A program made the translations under genes and the position numbers. A DNA stretch of 64,000 bases from Bin5 sp965232575. Lineage in GTDB: Bacteria; Chloroflexota; Anaerolineae; Caldilineales; Caldilineaceae. Positions 44,364 through 53,037 of this stretch are shown here, in pieces; position 1 is the stretch's first letter, and each line of letters starts with the position of its first letter. The notes beneath the pieces are model-generated. The model ran no database searches. It saw nothing but the letters and a program-made list of their open reading frames with translations, and had not been told where the DNA came from. Location of the stretch: contig CBDDPZ010000008.1 in the NCBI GenBank assembly GCA_965232575.1, positions 1,711,522-1,775,521 of the forward strand, in the 5' to 3' direction.

Positions 44364-46274
44364 ATGTCGACCCCTTCTGACTCCCAACCACCGGTGCCGC
44401 AGTTCAAGGAGAACAGACGGCTCGTCTGGCTAGCCGTGCGGCTGGTGTGGCGCGCTAGTCCCCGTCTGCTCGTTGGGCTCCTCACACTGCTGCTTCTGCA
44501 AGCGATTCTGCTGCCGCTGCAACTCGTGCTCTCCCGCGCCGTCATTGACCGCACAACGCTCGACTTGGGTCTGCTCACAAATCTGGATTCCATCGCGACC
44601 CAGCTTCCTCTGCTGGCATGGATCGGGCTGGCTGCCGCAGCTCTGGCCCTGGGGCAACTCATCCAGCCCTTTTCTCTGACCTTGCAGACCCTGGCCGGTG
44701 ACCGCATCACCGGCCACATAACGGAACAGTTGATCCGCGCCGCCAACCGCTGGCAGGGTCTGGCCCGTTTTGAGGATCCTGGCTTCGCTGACGACCTGCA
44801 CCGTGCGCGCAGGCACGCTGCTACCGGGGCCTCTGAGCTGATGATATATATCGGGCATGCGGCTGTGGAGCTATTCACCGCCGGCAGTCTGGCTCTGGTG
44901 CTGCTTGGCTTGCATCCCCTTGTCCCTATCTTGCTCATTCTGGCCACCCTTCCGCAGTTCAAGCGGCAACAGGAATACACTGAGCGTACCTTTAACTACA
45001 TCTACTTCCAGACCCCAGAGGCACACCGCCTTCAGTATTGCCGTGAAGCAATGCTCTTTCCGCAGCCTGCTAAAGATGTACATCTTTACGGGCTTGGTCC
45101 GTTCTTCCGCCGCCGTTACGATACCATCTTCGCCAGCACGACAGAGTCACTCAACCAGATGCGCAGGCGTCTTGTAGTTAAGGTGTCCATAGCCAGCGTC
45201 CTGGCCACCCTGGCTTCCTCCGCCGTTTACATCTATGTCGTGTGGCTGGTCGCGCAGGGCGAGCGCACCGTCGGCGACTTGGTGCTTTACGGCGCTGCAG
45301 CCACTGCTTTGCAGATGAATCTGCTGGCCCTGGGCGCTGAGATCGGGTACGTGCCGATGCTGCTTGGCTTTCTACCCAGCTTCTTCCGAATACTGGAAGC
45401 GCCCCCGGATTTGCCGAACCGCAGCCGCGCCTTCGACCGGCCTGCTCCTCCTCCTGCAGAGTCGCTGCCGCCAAAGCCAGATACGGGCGTCCCTACCCCC
45501 CAATTCCGGGGCATCGTCTTCGAGAACGTCTCTTTCACCTATCCGGGCCGCACCGAACCTGTGCTGCGCGATCTTTCCTTTACAATGGGGAAGGATGACT
45601 GTGTTGCGCTTGTCGGTCGCAACGGCGCCGGCAAGACCACCATCGTCAAGCTTCTGTTGCGCCTGTACGACCCGACGTCCGGGCGCATTCTGTATAATGG
45701 CGTCGACTTGCGCGACTACGATCTGGATGCCCTGCGCCGCAAGATGGGCGCCATCTTCCAGGATTTTGTACGCTATGAATTGACCGCCGGCCAAAACATA
45801 GGCCTGGGGCAGATCGGTCACCTGCATGACACCGCCCGTCTGCTCGAAGCCGCAGAGTCTGCCGGCGCAGATGAGCTGATCCGCCAGCTCCCGGACGGGC
45901 TGGACACGCAGTTGGGCAGAGCCTTCGGCGGCCGGGAGCTTTCCGGAGGGGAGTGGCAGAAGCTCGCCCTGGCCCGGGCCTGCATGCGCGATGGCCAGCT
46001 CCTTGCCCTGGACGAACCCACAGCTGCGCTCGACGCCCAGACCGAGTATGAGGTCTACACCCGCTTCCACGAACTGACCCGCGATCGCATAACACTCCTG
46101 ATCAGCCACCGCTTCTCCACCGTGCGCATGGCCGACCGCATCCTTTACCTGGCAGACGGGCACATTCAAGAGGCGGGCAGCCATACGGAATTGATGGCCC
46201 GCAACGGCGAGTACGCCCGGCTCTACCGTCTTCAGGCCGTCCAATACCTGGACTCGGAGGACCCGATGCCATGA
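44364..46274 (+). CDS. ABC exporter half-transporter 1 (permease-ATPase fusion)
   Basis: 636 residues. An N-terminal six-helix transmembrane domain (about 25-330; LLVGLLTLLLLQAILLPLQ and others) is fused to an ATPase. Walker A GRNGAGKTTIVKL lies near 419, the signature reads LSGGEWQKLALARA near 528, Walker B is LLALDEPTAALD, and the H-loop is LLISHRFSTVRMADR. The substrate is unknown; lipid, peptide or drug export is possible. Its stop overlaps the start of the second half-transporter by 4 nt, so a heterodimer is likely. Confidence 0.93.
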   Translation: MSTPSDSQPPVPQFKENRRLVWLAVRLVWRASPRLLVGLLTLLLLQAILLPLQLVLSRAVIDRTTLDLGLLTNLDSIATQLPLLAWIGLAAAALALGQLIQPFSLTLQTLAGDRITGHITEQLIRAANRWQGLARFEDPGFADDLHRARRHAATGASELMIYIGHAAVELFTAGSLALVLLGLHPLVPILLILATLPQFKRQQEYTERTFNYIYFQTPEAHRLQYCREAMLFPQPAKDVHLYGLGPFFRRRYDTIFASTTESLNQMRRRLVVKVSIASVLATLASSAVYIYVVWLVAQGERTVGDLVLYGAAATALQMNLLALGAEIGYVPMLLGFLPSFFRILEAPPDLPNRSRAFDRPAPPPAESLPPKPDTGVPTPQFRGIVFENVSFTYPGRTEPVLRDLSFTMGKDDCVALVGRNGAGKTTIVKLLLRLYDPTSGRILYNGVDLRDYDLDALRRKMGAIFQDFVRYELTAGQNIGLGQIGHLHDTARLLEAAESAGADELIRQLPDGLDTQLGRAFGGRELSGGEWQKLALARACMRDGQLLALDEPTAALDAQTEYEVYTRFHELTRDRITLLISHRFSTVRMADRILYLADGHIQEAGSHTELMARNGEYARLYRLQAVQYLDSEDPMP

Positions 46275-48160
46275 ATCCTCTGAAAGGAACAGGCCGGGTG
46301 GTGCAATTCCTGTGGCGGCGTGCCGGCCGCGCAGCGCGCGGCCTGTCTGACGGCCTGCGCCTGTGGGCCCGCGGTCTGGCGCTGGTAACGACCGCTGCGC
46401 CCGGCATCGCTGGCCTCCATCTGGCGGTCACTCTGGTCGTCAGCCTACTGCCCGTACTGCAGGTCTGGCTCTCGAAACTGGTGGTTGACGGTCTCACGGT
46501 GTCGATCAGCCACCCCTCCGGCGTCGTCTCCGTTGCGGACGGCAGCGGGCAGCCAGCCGTCATCCTGTTCGCACTGCTCTACGCACTGACGGTGGTCATA
46601 CCGGCCGGTCTGCAGCCGGTTCAGCAGACTCTGACCATTTGGCTGAAGGATCGCGCCGTAGCTGAGGTGGACCGACGCCTGATGGATGCCGGGGCCCGTC
46701 TCGCTGACCTTGTCCGCATTGAACGGCCCGCGTTTCAGGATGATCTGCGTCTGCTGCAACAGTCCGCCATGTATCCCTCTCAACTGTTTTCTTTTCTGCA
46801 AACCGGCTTGGGCACGGCGGTCACGTTAGCAGGGTCATTTCTCCTGCTCGCCCGCCTGCATCCCCTGTTGCCCCTGGCGCTGGCTCTATTGGGCGCGCCG
46901 CACCTTGTCAGTGAGTTCCATCTGCAGAATCTCAAGTACGTGGCAATGGTCAACCGTTCGCGCGCCGCGCGGGAAATGAACTACTGCGCCCGCATCACCA
47001 CCGAACCGGCCGCCGCCAAAGAAATCCGCGTCTTTGGCATAGGGAGCTTCTTTCTGCAGCGCTTTCACGAACGCTTCGCGACGGCCTACGCAGTGATGAA
47101 GCAAGTCCGCCTGGCCCATCTCCGCGTCTCCGCGTTCTTCACCGCTCTGCACTCGCTGGCGCTGGCGGGCGGCCTCTGGTATGTGGTCGCCCGGGCCGCC
47201 GGGGGTCAGCTCACTTTGGGCGATATCGCGCTCTATTTGAATGTTGTCATCCAGATGCAAAGTCGCCTTCTGAATCTGGTACTATGGTTCGGTATCCAAT
47301 TTGAAACTCATCAACACCTGCGAGGGCTGTTTGCATTCTTCGACCAGGCAAAGCCTTCAATTGCCCTCCCACCGCATAGAGGAATGGATTTCTCAGAACC
47401 GTCCTCTGCGCACCTTATTGAGATGCGGGGTATCCGCTTCCGCTACCCTGAGAGCACGCTGCCCGTCCTGGAAAACTTCACCGCCCGGCTGCCGAGCGGC
47501 AAGGTGACAGCTTTAGTAGGAGCCAACGGCGCAGGCAAGAGCACGCTCGTCAAACTGCTGACCCGCATGTATGACCCAGACGACGGCGAAATCCTGCTCG
47601 ACAACGTCCCCTTTGCCTCCTATGACCTGCGATCGCTGCGGCGTCGTATCGCCGTTGTCTATCAGGACTTTGCCCGCTTTGCTCTGACTCTGCGGGAAAA
47701 CATTGAATTGGGGGCGTTAGAGGAAAAAGGGGTCGGCGCAGATGTGGAAGATGCAGCTAGCTGGTCAGGCGCAGACGAAGTGGTCGCCGCGCTCCCGAAG
47801 GGATTCGAGACGCCGCTGACCCGGCGCTTTCAGGGCGGGGTGGACCTGTCCGGCGGGGAATGGCAGAAGGTCGCTCTGGCGCGGGCCTTCGTGCGTGATG
47901 CCGCGCTGGTGATCCTGGATGAGCCGACCGCAGCGCTGGACGCTGAGGCCGAGTACCGCTTGTTTGAACGCTTCCGTCAGCTTGTGGCCGGCAAGACGGC
48001 GCTGATTATCAGCCACCGCTTCTCCACCGTGCGCATGGCAGACCAGATCCTGGTGCTCGAGGAGGGTCGTATCACAGAAGCCGGCAGCCATGCCGAACTG
48101 GTCTCGCTGGGCGGCCGCTATGCCGAGCTGTTTGAGATGCAGGCCGGACGCTATAGGTAG
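46271..48160 (+). CDS. ABC exporter half-transporter 2 (permease-ATPase fusion)
   Basis: 629 residues and a paralogue of the preceding gene. The transmembrane domain (about 35-335) includes GIAGLHLAVTLVVSLLPVLQ. The ATPase has Walker A GANGAGKSTLVKLL near 417, signature LSGGEWQKVALARAF, Walker B LVILDEPTAALDAEAEY and IISHRFSTVRMADQ. Catalytic Glu residues after Walker B are present in both partners, so neither site is obviously dead. Translational coupling with partner 1 supports a heterodimeric exporter. Confidence 0.93.
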   Translation: MNPLKGTGRVVQFLWRRAGRAARGLSDGLRLWARGLALVTTAAPGIAGLHLAVTLVVSLLPVLQVWLSKLVVDGLTVSISHPSGVVSVADGSGQPAVILFALLYALTVVIPAGLQPVQQTLTIWLKDRAVAEVDRRLMDAGARLADLVRIERPAFQDDLRLLQQSAMYPSQLFSFLQTGLGTAVTLAGSFLLLARLHPLLPLALALLGAPHLVSEFHLQNLKYVAMVNRSRAAREMNYCARITTEPAAAKEIRVFGIGSFFLQRFHERFATAYAVMKQVRLAHLRVSAFFTALHSLALAGGLWYVVARAAGGQLTLGDIALYLNVVIQMQSRLLNLVLWFGIQFETHQHLRGLFAFFDQAKPSIALPPHRGMDFSEPSSAHLIEMRGIRFRYPESTLPVLENFTARLPSGKVTALVGANGAGKSTLVKLLTRMYDPDDGEILLDNVPFASYDLRSLRRRIAVVYQDFARFALTLRENIELGALEEKGVGADVEDAASWSGADEVVAALPKGFETPLTRRFQGGVDLSGGEWQKVALARAFVRDAALVILDEPTAALDAEAEYRLFERFRQLVAGKTALIISHRFSTVRMADQILVLEEGRITEAGSHAELVSLGGRYAELFEMQAGRYR

Positions 48161-48486
48161 AAGATGAACATTGTGAAGAGTCGGGTCTTGTGCAGGAATT
48201 CCCAACCAGGAGGCCAATGCAAGCATCAAATAGTTTTCAGGTGGCGAGGTGCGCTGCGCTCTGGAACACGGTAAACCAAGAAAGATCCTGGTTTCAGGAT
48301 CCACCGACTTGCTCCCACAGACATTTGGAATGTGGCTTTCAGAAGGCGATAATGTCAGGAGGTTCTGGGTTTCCTTCCGAGTCTGGAAGGAGTTGGCGTA
48401 TTTTCCTGTAACTCGCGTGTCGTCCGAATGCCCACGCCTGCTCGCGACGTGTAGATACTGTTCTGGCCCAATATGGGTTCTAACAA
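48161..48486. other. 326-bp gap with no recognisable gene
   Basis: Between the ABC pair and the toxin-antitoxin pair. It holds a small perfect hairpin GATCCTGGTTTCAGGATC at about 48284-48301 and several short frames in all directions without recognisable motifs. It contains none of the A-I palindromes. Confidence 0.5.
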
Positions 48487-48840
48487 ATGCCTTTTGATAC
48501 CAGCGTTTTAGACGAAGCAATCGAGCGGCGCTCTAAACGCTTGGAAAAGGAGCGGAAGCGTCTCTTCGCGCAGACCGTTGCCCTTCTCGACAAGCACAGT
48601 TGTCATTTCGGCATCCGTTCCGCCTACATTTTCGGTTCCGTCGTGCGGCCTCGCCGATTCTATGAGCACTCAGACGTCGACATCGCTATCGAGACCAGCC
48701 GCCCCGAACTGCTGACCGAAGCCATCGGGCGATTTTCGTCACTGCTGGAAAGGGACGTCGATCTGGTCGACCTTTCCGCCGTCCCGTTTGCCGACCGTAT
48801 TCGTCGGGAGGGAGTGCCTTGGACGCCCAAGAGTATTTAA
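48487..48840 (+). CDS. MntA-like nucleotidyltransferase antitoxin
   Basis: 117 residues. A minimal nucleotidyltransferase with the active-site motif YIFGSVVRPRRFYEHSDVDIAIE (Gly-Ser ... Asp-x-Asp, near 54-74) and a later ERDVDLVDLS strand carrying the third Asp. In MntA/HepT modules this protein adds AMP groups to a Tyr of the HEPN toxin and so neutralises it. It overlaps the HEPN gene by 22 nt, the typical arrangement. Confidence 0.88.
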   Translation: MPFDTSVLDEAIERRSKRLEKERKRLFAQTVALLDKHSCHFGIRSAYIFGSVVRPRRFYEHSDVDIAIETSRPELLTEAIGRFSSLLERDVDLVDLSAVPFADRIRREGVPWTPKSI

Positions 48841-49298
48841 TTCTCGAATCAGACATTGCTGCACAGCTCGCGAATATCGACGATGCCTTTGCAAGGGTCC
48901 AAGATCGGGCACAGGACTTCAATTCTGATGAGGCTCCCGATATGCAGTTGGAGAGCATGGCTTTTCAGATTCACAACACCTATAATGCCATCGAAGAACT
49001 CCTGCGCTTGATAGCCGCCCACTTTGAAAATCAGATCAGCGAGGTAGCCCGTTGGCATGCCGCCTTGCTTCAGCGAATGACCCTACCCGTCTCTGGTGTG
49101 CGCCCCGCTCCCTTGTCCAAGGAGACATTTCTCCTTCTCGACGCTCTGCGCGGATTCCGTCACTTCTTTCGCCACGCTTATATGACTTCCGTCGACCCAG
49201 GTCTGCTTCAGTCCAATCTTCAGAGGACGCGGCAGGTGCACAGTTTACTGCACCGGGACATAGCCGAATTTATGGAACAACTGAGGCCAACACAGTGA
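48819..49298 (+). CDS. HepT-like HEPN-domain toxin
   Basis: 159 residues, starting at TTG 48819, which has GGGAGGG about 7 nt upstream. The all-helical HEPN domain carries the RX4HXY motif as RHFFRHAY near residues 114-121: the RNase active site plus the Tyr that MntA AMPylates. MAFQIHNTYNAIEELLRLIA is the other conserved helix. Known HepT toxins cleave RNA or tRNA. Here the function follows from the motif and the paired MntA-like gene. Confidence 0.88.
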   Translation: MDAQEYLILESDIAAQLANIDDAFARVQDRAQDFNSDEAPDMQLESMAFQIHNTYNAIEELLRLIAAHFENQISEVARWHAALLQRMTLPVSGVRPAPLSKETFLLLDALRGFRHFFRHAYMTSVDPGLLQSNLQRTRQVHSLLHRDIAEFMEQLRPTQ

Positions 49299-49331
49299 AA
49301 AACAAGGAGCTGCAAATTAGGGGTAAATCCA

Positions 49332-49384
49332 CGATTGCGCCCTCTCACTTCTCACTCCTCTTCACTCTCTCCTGCTGTCAACGC
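49332..49384. repeat. Family F pyrimidine-rich arm upstream of purB
   Basis: CCTCTCACTTCTCACTCCTC then TTCACTCTCTCCTGCTGTC, ending 3 nt before the purB start. Only one arm type is present. Confidence 0.55.
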
Positions 49385-49386
49385 TC

Positions 49387-50787
49387 ATGACCACCTTCAC
49401 CCACGAGTCCTACCTCTCCCCACTGACCTGGCGCTACGGCAGCGAGATCATGCGCAGGATCTGGAGCGAGGCCGAAAAGCGAAAACTCATGCGCCGCGTC
49501 TGGGTGGCGCTGGCTGAAGCTCAATACGAGGCCGGGCTGGTCACAGCCATGCAGGTGGCTGATCTGCGGGCGCGCCAGGACCACATCAACATTGAGCGCG
49601 CCCAGCAGATCGAAGAAGAAATCCGTCACGATATCATGGCGGAGATCCGCGCCTACGCCGAACAGTGCCCGGTCGGCGGCCCCATCATCCATCTCGGCGC
49701 GACGTCGATGGATGTGCTCGACAACGTGGACGCCCTGCGACTGCGCACGGCCCTCGACCAGATCATCGAGAGACTGAGGCGCTCTCTGGCCTCATTGGCC
49801 GCACGCATCGCTTCAGAAGCCGACACACCCGCCATCGCCTTCACCCACATCCAGCCCGCCGAACCGACCACAGTGGGCTACCGCTTTGCCCAGCACGGCC
49901 AGGACCTGCTCGCCGACCTTGAAGAACTGCAGCGCGTCCGCAACAATATCCGCGGCAAGGGGATTAAAGGCGCGGTCGGGACCAGTGCCAGCTATGACCA
50001 GCTTCTTTCCGACAGCGAGTTCACGCCCCGGCAGCTCGAGGAACGCGTTATGTCGAAGCTGGACCTGCCTGCGTTCGAAGCCGCAACCCAGACTTACCCC
50101 CGCAAGCAGGACTGGCTTGTCGTCAACGCCCTCGCCGGGTTGTGCGCCAGCCTCCACAAGTTCGCCTTCGACCTCCGCATCCTCCAGTCGCCCCCGTTCG
50201 GCGAATGGAGCGAACCTTTTGGTTCCAAGCAGGTCGGGTCCAGCGCCATGCCCTTTAAGCGCAACCCCATCGCCGCCGAAAATATCGACAGCCTAACGCG
50301 TCAGGTCGCGGCCCTGCCCCGCATCGCGTGGGACAACAGCGCCCTCAATCTGCTCGAGCGCACCCTCGATGACTCCGCCAACCGGCGTATCTACCTGCCC
50401 GAAGCCTTCCTCTTGACCGACGAGGTCCTGATTCGCTGCCAGCGTCTCTTTGAAGGCATGACCGTCTGGCCCGGCCCCACCGCCCGCAACCTGCGCGATT
50501 ACGGTGTCTTTGCCGCCACCGAACGCTTGCTCATGGAAGCGGTCAAAGCCGGCGGCGACCGCCAGCACTTGCACGAGCTGATTCGTGAACAGAGCTTGGT
50601 GGCCTGGAAAGCCCTGCAGGAAGGACAATCCAATCCCCTGGTAGACAACCTGATCACCGACCCGCGGATCACTGCCCTGGTACCGCCGGAGCGCGCCCAC
50701 AGCCTGTTACAAGCGTCAGCCTATGTGGGCGACGCGCCCCAGCGGGCCCGAAACATCGCCTCCGCTATCCACGCTGCCGTAGGCTGA
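49387..50787 (+). CDS. purB: Adenylosuccinate lyase
   Basis: 466 residues. It cleaves SAICAR and adenylosuccinate, releasing fumarate, in both purine branches. The fumarase/aspartase-fold signature GSSAMPFKRNP lies near 282. HLGATSMDVLDN carries the first active-site region, and THIQPAEPTTVGYRFAQHGQ the catalytic His region. With guaB and purA 5-8 kb upstream, the window covers most IMP-to-AMP/GMP steps. There is no Shine-Dalgarno sequence; an F-type repeat abuts the start. Confidence 0.95.
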   Translation: MTTFTHESYLSPLTWRYGSEIMRRIWSEAEKRKLMRRVWVALAEAQYEAGLVTAMQVADLRARQDHINIERAQQIEEEIRHDIMAEIRAYAEQCPVGGPIIHLGATSMDVLDNVDALRLRTALDQIIERLRRSLASLAARIASEADTPAIAFTHIQPAEPTTVGYRFAQHGQDLLADLEELQRVRNNIRGKGIKGAVGTSASYDQLLSDSEFTPRQLEERVMSKLDLPAFEAATQTYPRKQDWLVVNALAGLCASLHKFAFDLRILQSPPFGEWSEPFGSKQVGSSAMPFKRNPIAAENIDSLTRQVAALPRIAWDNSALNLLERTLDDSANRRIYLPEAFLLTDEVLIRCQRLFEGMTVWPGPTARNLRDYGVFAATERLLMEAVKAGGDRQHLHELIREQSLVAWKALQEGQSNPLVDNLITDPRITALVPPERAHSLLQASAYVGDAPQRARNIASAIHAAVG

Positions 50788-50788
50788 G

Positions 50789-51859
50789 ATGCCCCAGCTA
50801 ATTCTCTCCGCCGACCCCGGCTTCATACACCTCGCCCTTGAGGAGTTCCGCCGCGACAGCCGCAATGGTCAGCCCCTCGACGAGCTCGCGCCCGGCGTCT
50901 GTCTCGTCGACTGCGACGAAGGCTTCTGGGGCCTGGCCGAAACCTGGATCGATGATCCTCCCATCTTCACCCGCCACATCTGTCCCGTCGACCTCACCAT
51001 TCCCCTCGTCGCCACGCCCAGAGACCTCTCCCGTCTCAGCGATGCCGCCGTAGCCGAATATGCTGACCTGCTCGACCCCGACGTCAGCTTCTCAGTCCAG
51101 AGCCGCATCCTCCTCGATCTCCCCTACAAGCCCTTCGACGTCAACCGCGCCGTTGCCGCCACCCTCTCCAGCGCCGCAAACTCGCCCCTGGACGTTCGGC
51201 AGCCATTTCAGATCCTTTCAGTCGTCTGCGCGGCCGTGGACAGGCCGCCAGGATCAGACAAGCCAGCTGCCGCAAGCCAACGGCAACTGGCCTTTATCGG
51301 CCTTTCACTTGCTTCCCACAACATCTCCGACTGGGCCGGCGGCGTGCGCCGCTTCCGCCGTGAAAGGGATCAGGTCAGCCGCGCCGAGTTCAAAATGCTG
51401 GAGGCGCTCGAGGCATTTCGTATCGATCTGCCCGCTGGCGGCGTCGCTCTCGACCTCGGCGCAGCCCCGGGAGGATGGACCCGCGTTCTGCGCCAAAAGG
51501 GGCAGTACGTTACCGCCGTCGACCCCGCCGAGTTGCATCCCCGCCTCGCCGCCGACCGCGGCGTGCGCCACAAGCGCATGGCCGCCGAAGTGTATCTGCA
51601 GGAAGGGCCCGATGACTTCGACTTTCTCGTCAACGATATGCGCATGGATGCGCGCGCTTCGGCGCAAATGATGAACGCCTTCGCCGACTTCCTCTATCCC
51701 CACGCTGAAGCGATCATGACGCTCAAACTGGGGAAGACCGCTGCGGCCCTCGACCCTGCCTGCACTATTCTGCTAGAACGTTATACCATCCTCCACATGC
51801 GCCAACTGTTCCATAACCGCAACGAAGTGACCATCCACCTCATACCAAGACCGGCCTGA
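50789..51859 (+). CDS. RlmM/FtsJ-like rRNA methyltransferase
   Basis: 356 residues. The N-terminal half (about 1-190) resembles the THUMP-containing part of RlmM-like proteins. The C-terminal Rossmann methyltransferase has motif I DLGAAPGGWTRVLRQKG near 227 and VTAVDPAELHPRL, followed by DFLVNDMRMDA (motif IV Asp) and AIMTLKLGKT with the catalytic-type Lys. Ribose 2'-O-methylation of 23S rRNA is the likely activity. It starts 1 nt after purB and is probably cotranscribed. Confidence 0.87.
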   Translation: MPQLILSADPGFIHLALEEFRRDSRNGQPLDELAPGVCLVDCDEGFWGLAETWIDDPPIFTRHICPVDLTIPLVATPRDLSRLSDAAVAEYADLLDPDVSFSVQSRILLDLPYKPFDVNRAVAATLSSAANSPLDVRQPFQILSVVCAAVDRPPGSDKPAAASQRQLAFIGLSLASHNISDWAGGVRRFRRERDQVSRAEFKMLEALEAFRIDLPAGGVALDLGAAPGGWTRVLRQKGQYVTAVDPAELHPRLAADRGVRHKRMAAEVYLQEGPDDFDFLVNDMRMDARASAQMMNAFADFLYPHAEAIMTLKLGKTAAALDPACTILLERYTILHMRQLFHNRNEVTIHLIPRPA

Positions 51860-51896
51860 GACGAGAACCCCAAGAACCGCCGAACGCCATCAGGCG

Positions 51897-52523
51897 TCAC
51901 GGATCCGGGCCGGCCGGCAACCCATAAAGATACCAGTATTCCTCGCGCGGGTAGACGTGCGCCACTGTTGCCTCCCAGACGAACTCTCCGCTCGTCAGCA
52001 TCCCCTGAATGCGCTGGTCTATCGATGCTACTTGAGTCGCTACCGCGTCCGCGCTGCCTGACTCCAACGCCTTGCCGATCTCCGCAATCCGCTGCCGGTT
52101 GCGTATCTCAAACGGGTACTGCACACGGCACTCACGCCGGTTTTCGCTGCAGTCGTCGAGAAACCAGTTCAGACTGTTCAGCCGCGCCCTCGCTTCCCGC
52201 AACAGCAGAGCCTGGTAGTGAGAAGGGAGCCGGCCAGTCGCCTTGTCAATTTGGGCGCTGGCAGAGGCCAGCGCCTTCTTCTGCTCTGCCGACAACGAGT
52301 CCGACTGCGCCCCCAGCTTGTGCAGCCGCGCCAGGACATCCCCACCGCTGCTCTGGACCGGGCGCTCCCCAGCCCCCCTGCTATCACTGGGCGTCGGCAC
52401 AACAACCGTCCTGTATACCTGCCCCCGCATAATGTAGCTCTCGAACTGAGCCGCCATCGCCTCCACCACCGCCAAATCGGTCTCCGGCGTTGCCGCAACA
52501 ACCGTACTCAGTCTGCTCGCCAT
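51897..52523 (-). CDS. Hypothetical soluble protein
   Basis: 208 residues with no family recognised. There is no signal peptide or membrane segment. It is predicted mostly helical: ATPETDLAVVEAMAAQFESY, LSAEQKKALASASAQIDKA, HYQALLLREARARLNSLNWF. A Cys-rich turn (DDCSENRRECRVQYPFEIR) and a Trp/Tyr-rich C-terminus (PREEYWYLYGLPAG) stand out. It lies 19 nt after dtd on the same strand, so cotranscription is likely, but no role follows from that. Confidence 0.75.
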   Translation of the reverse strand: MASRLSTVVAATPETDLAVVEAMAAQFESYIMRGQVYRTVVVPTPSDSRGAGERPVQSSGGDVLARLHKLGAQSDSLSAEQKKALASASAQIDKATGRLPSHYQALLLREARARLNSLNWFLDDCSENRRECRVQYPFEIRNRQRIAEIGKALESGSADAVATQVASIDQRIQGMLTSGEFVWEATVAHVYPREEYWYLYGLPAGPDP

Positions 52524-52542
52524 ACTCTCACCTCCTTCGTCC

Positions 52543-52989
52543 TTAGCCCCTGTCCTGCTCCAACCACAGCGTCACCGGACCGTCGTTCACCAGTTCAATC
52601 TCCATATGCGCCTGGAAAACGCCCTTTTCCACCGCTACACCTTCCTTCGCCAACAGTGTGCAGAAACGGTCGTATAACGCTTGCGCCTGCGCAGGTGGCG
52701 CTGCCCGCGTAAAACTGGGTCTGCGCCCTTTGCGCGCATCCCCGTAGAGCGTGAACTGACTCACCGCCAGCACCGCGCCCCCCACATCCGCGAGCCCCAA
52801 ATTCATCTTGCCCGCATCGTCCTCAAACAGCCGCAACCCGGCAATCTTGCGCGCCAGCCACGCCGTCTCGGCTTCGCTGTCCTCGACAGCGACCCCCAGC
52901 AGCACCAGAAATCCCTGTCCAATGCCGGCAATCTCCTTGCCGTCAACGTGTACACATGCACGACGAACTCGCTGAATAAGCGCCCGCAT
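52543..52989 (-). CDS. dtd: D-aminoacyl-tRNA deacylase
   Basis: 148 residues. It removes D-amino acids, and glycine mischarged on tRNA-Ala, from tRNAs. MRALIQRVRRACVHVDG begins the fold, AVSQFTLYGDARKGRRPSFT is the conserved SQFTL motif, and ELVNDGPVTLWLE carries the Gly-cisPro NxGP(V)T motif. It is transcribed divergently from the radical SAM gene across a 48-bp gap that contains the LexA box. Confidence 0.95.
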   Translation of the reverse strand: MRALIQRVRRACVHVDGKEIAGIGQGFLVLLGVAVEDSEAETAWLARKIAGLRLFEDDAGKMNLGLADVGGAVLAVSQFTLYGDARKGRRPSFTRAAPPAQAQALYDRFCTLLAKEGVAVEKGVFQAHMEIELVNDGPVTLWLEQDRG

Positions 52990-53002
52990 CTCTCTATTTC
53001 CC

Positions 53003-53031
53003 TTGATAAATCGAACATTTGTTCGTATAAT
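53003..53031 (+). promoter_or_regulatory. Sigma-70-type promoter of the radical SAM/HhH gene
   Basis: The -35 TTGATA (53003-53008), a 17-bp spacer and the -10 TATAAT (53026-53031) place the transcription start at about 53038, the A of the ATG. The mRNA would be leaderless, and no Shine-Dalgarno sequence fits in the 6 nt available. Confidence 0.82.
53012..53025. promoter_or_regulatory. LexA (SOS) box
   Basis: CGAACATTTGTTCG is a perfect match to the CGAAC-N4-GTTCG operator of Gram-positive-type LexA (DinR). It occupies most of the promoter spacer, so bound LexA would block RNA polymerase. Confidence 0.85.
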
Positions 53032-53037
53032 ATCTTT

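Noticed and set aside
44155..44364. A 69-codon frame between purA and the ABC genes
   Set aside because: It overlaps purA in another frame, is low complexity and has no ribosome binding site.
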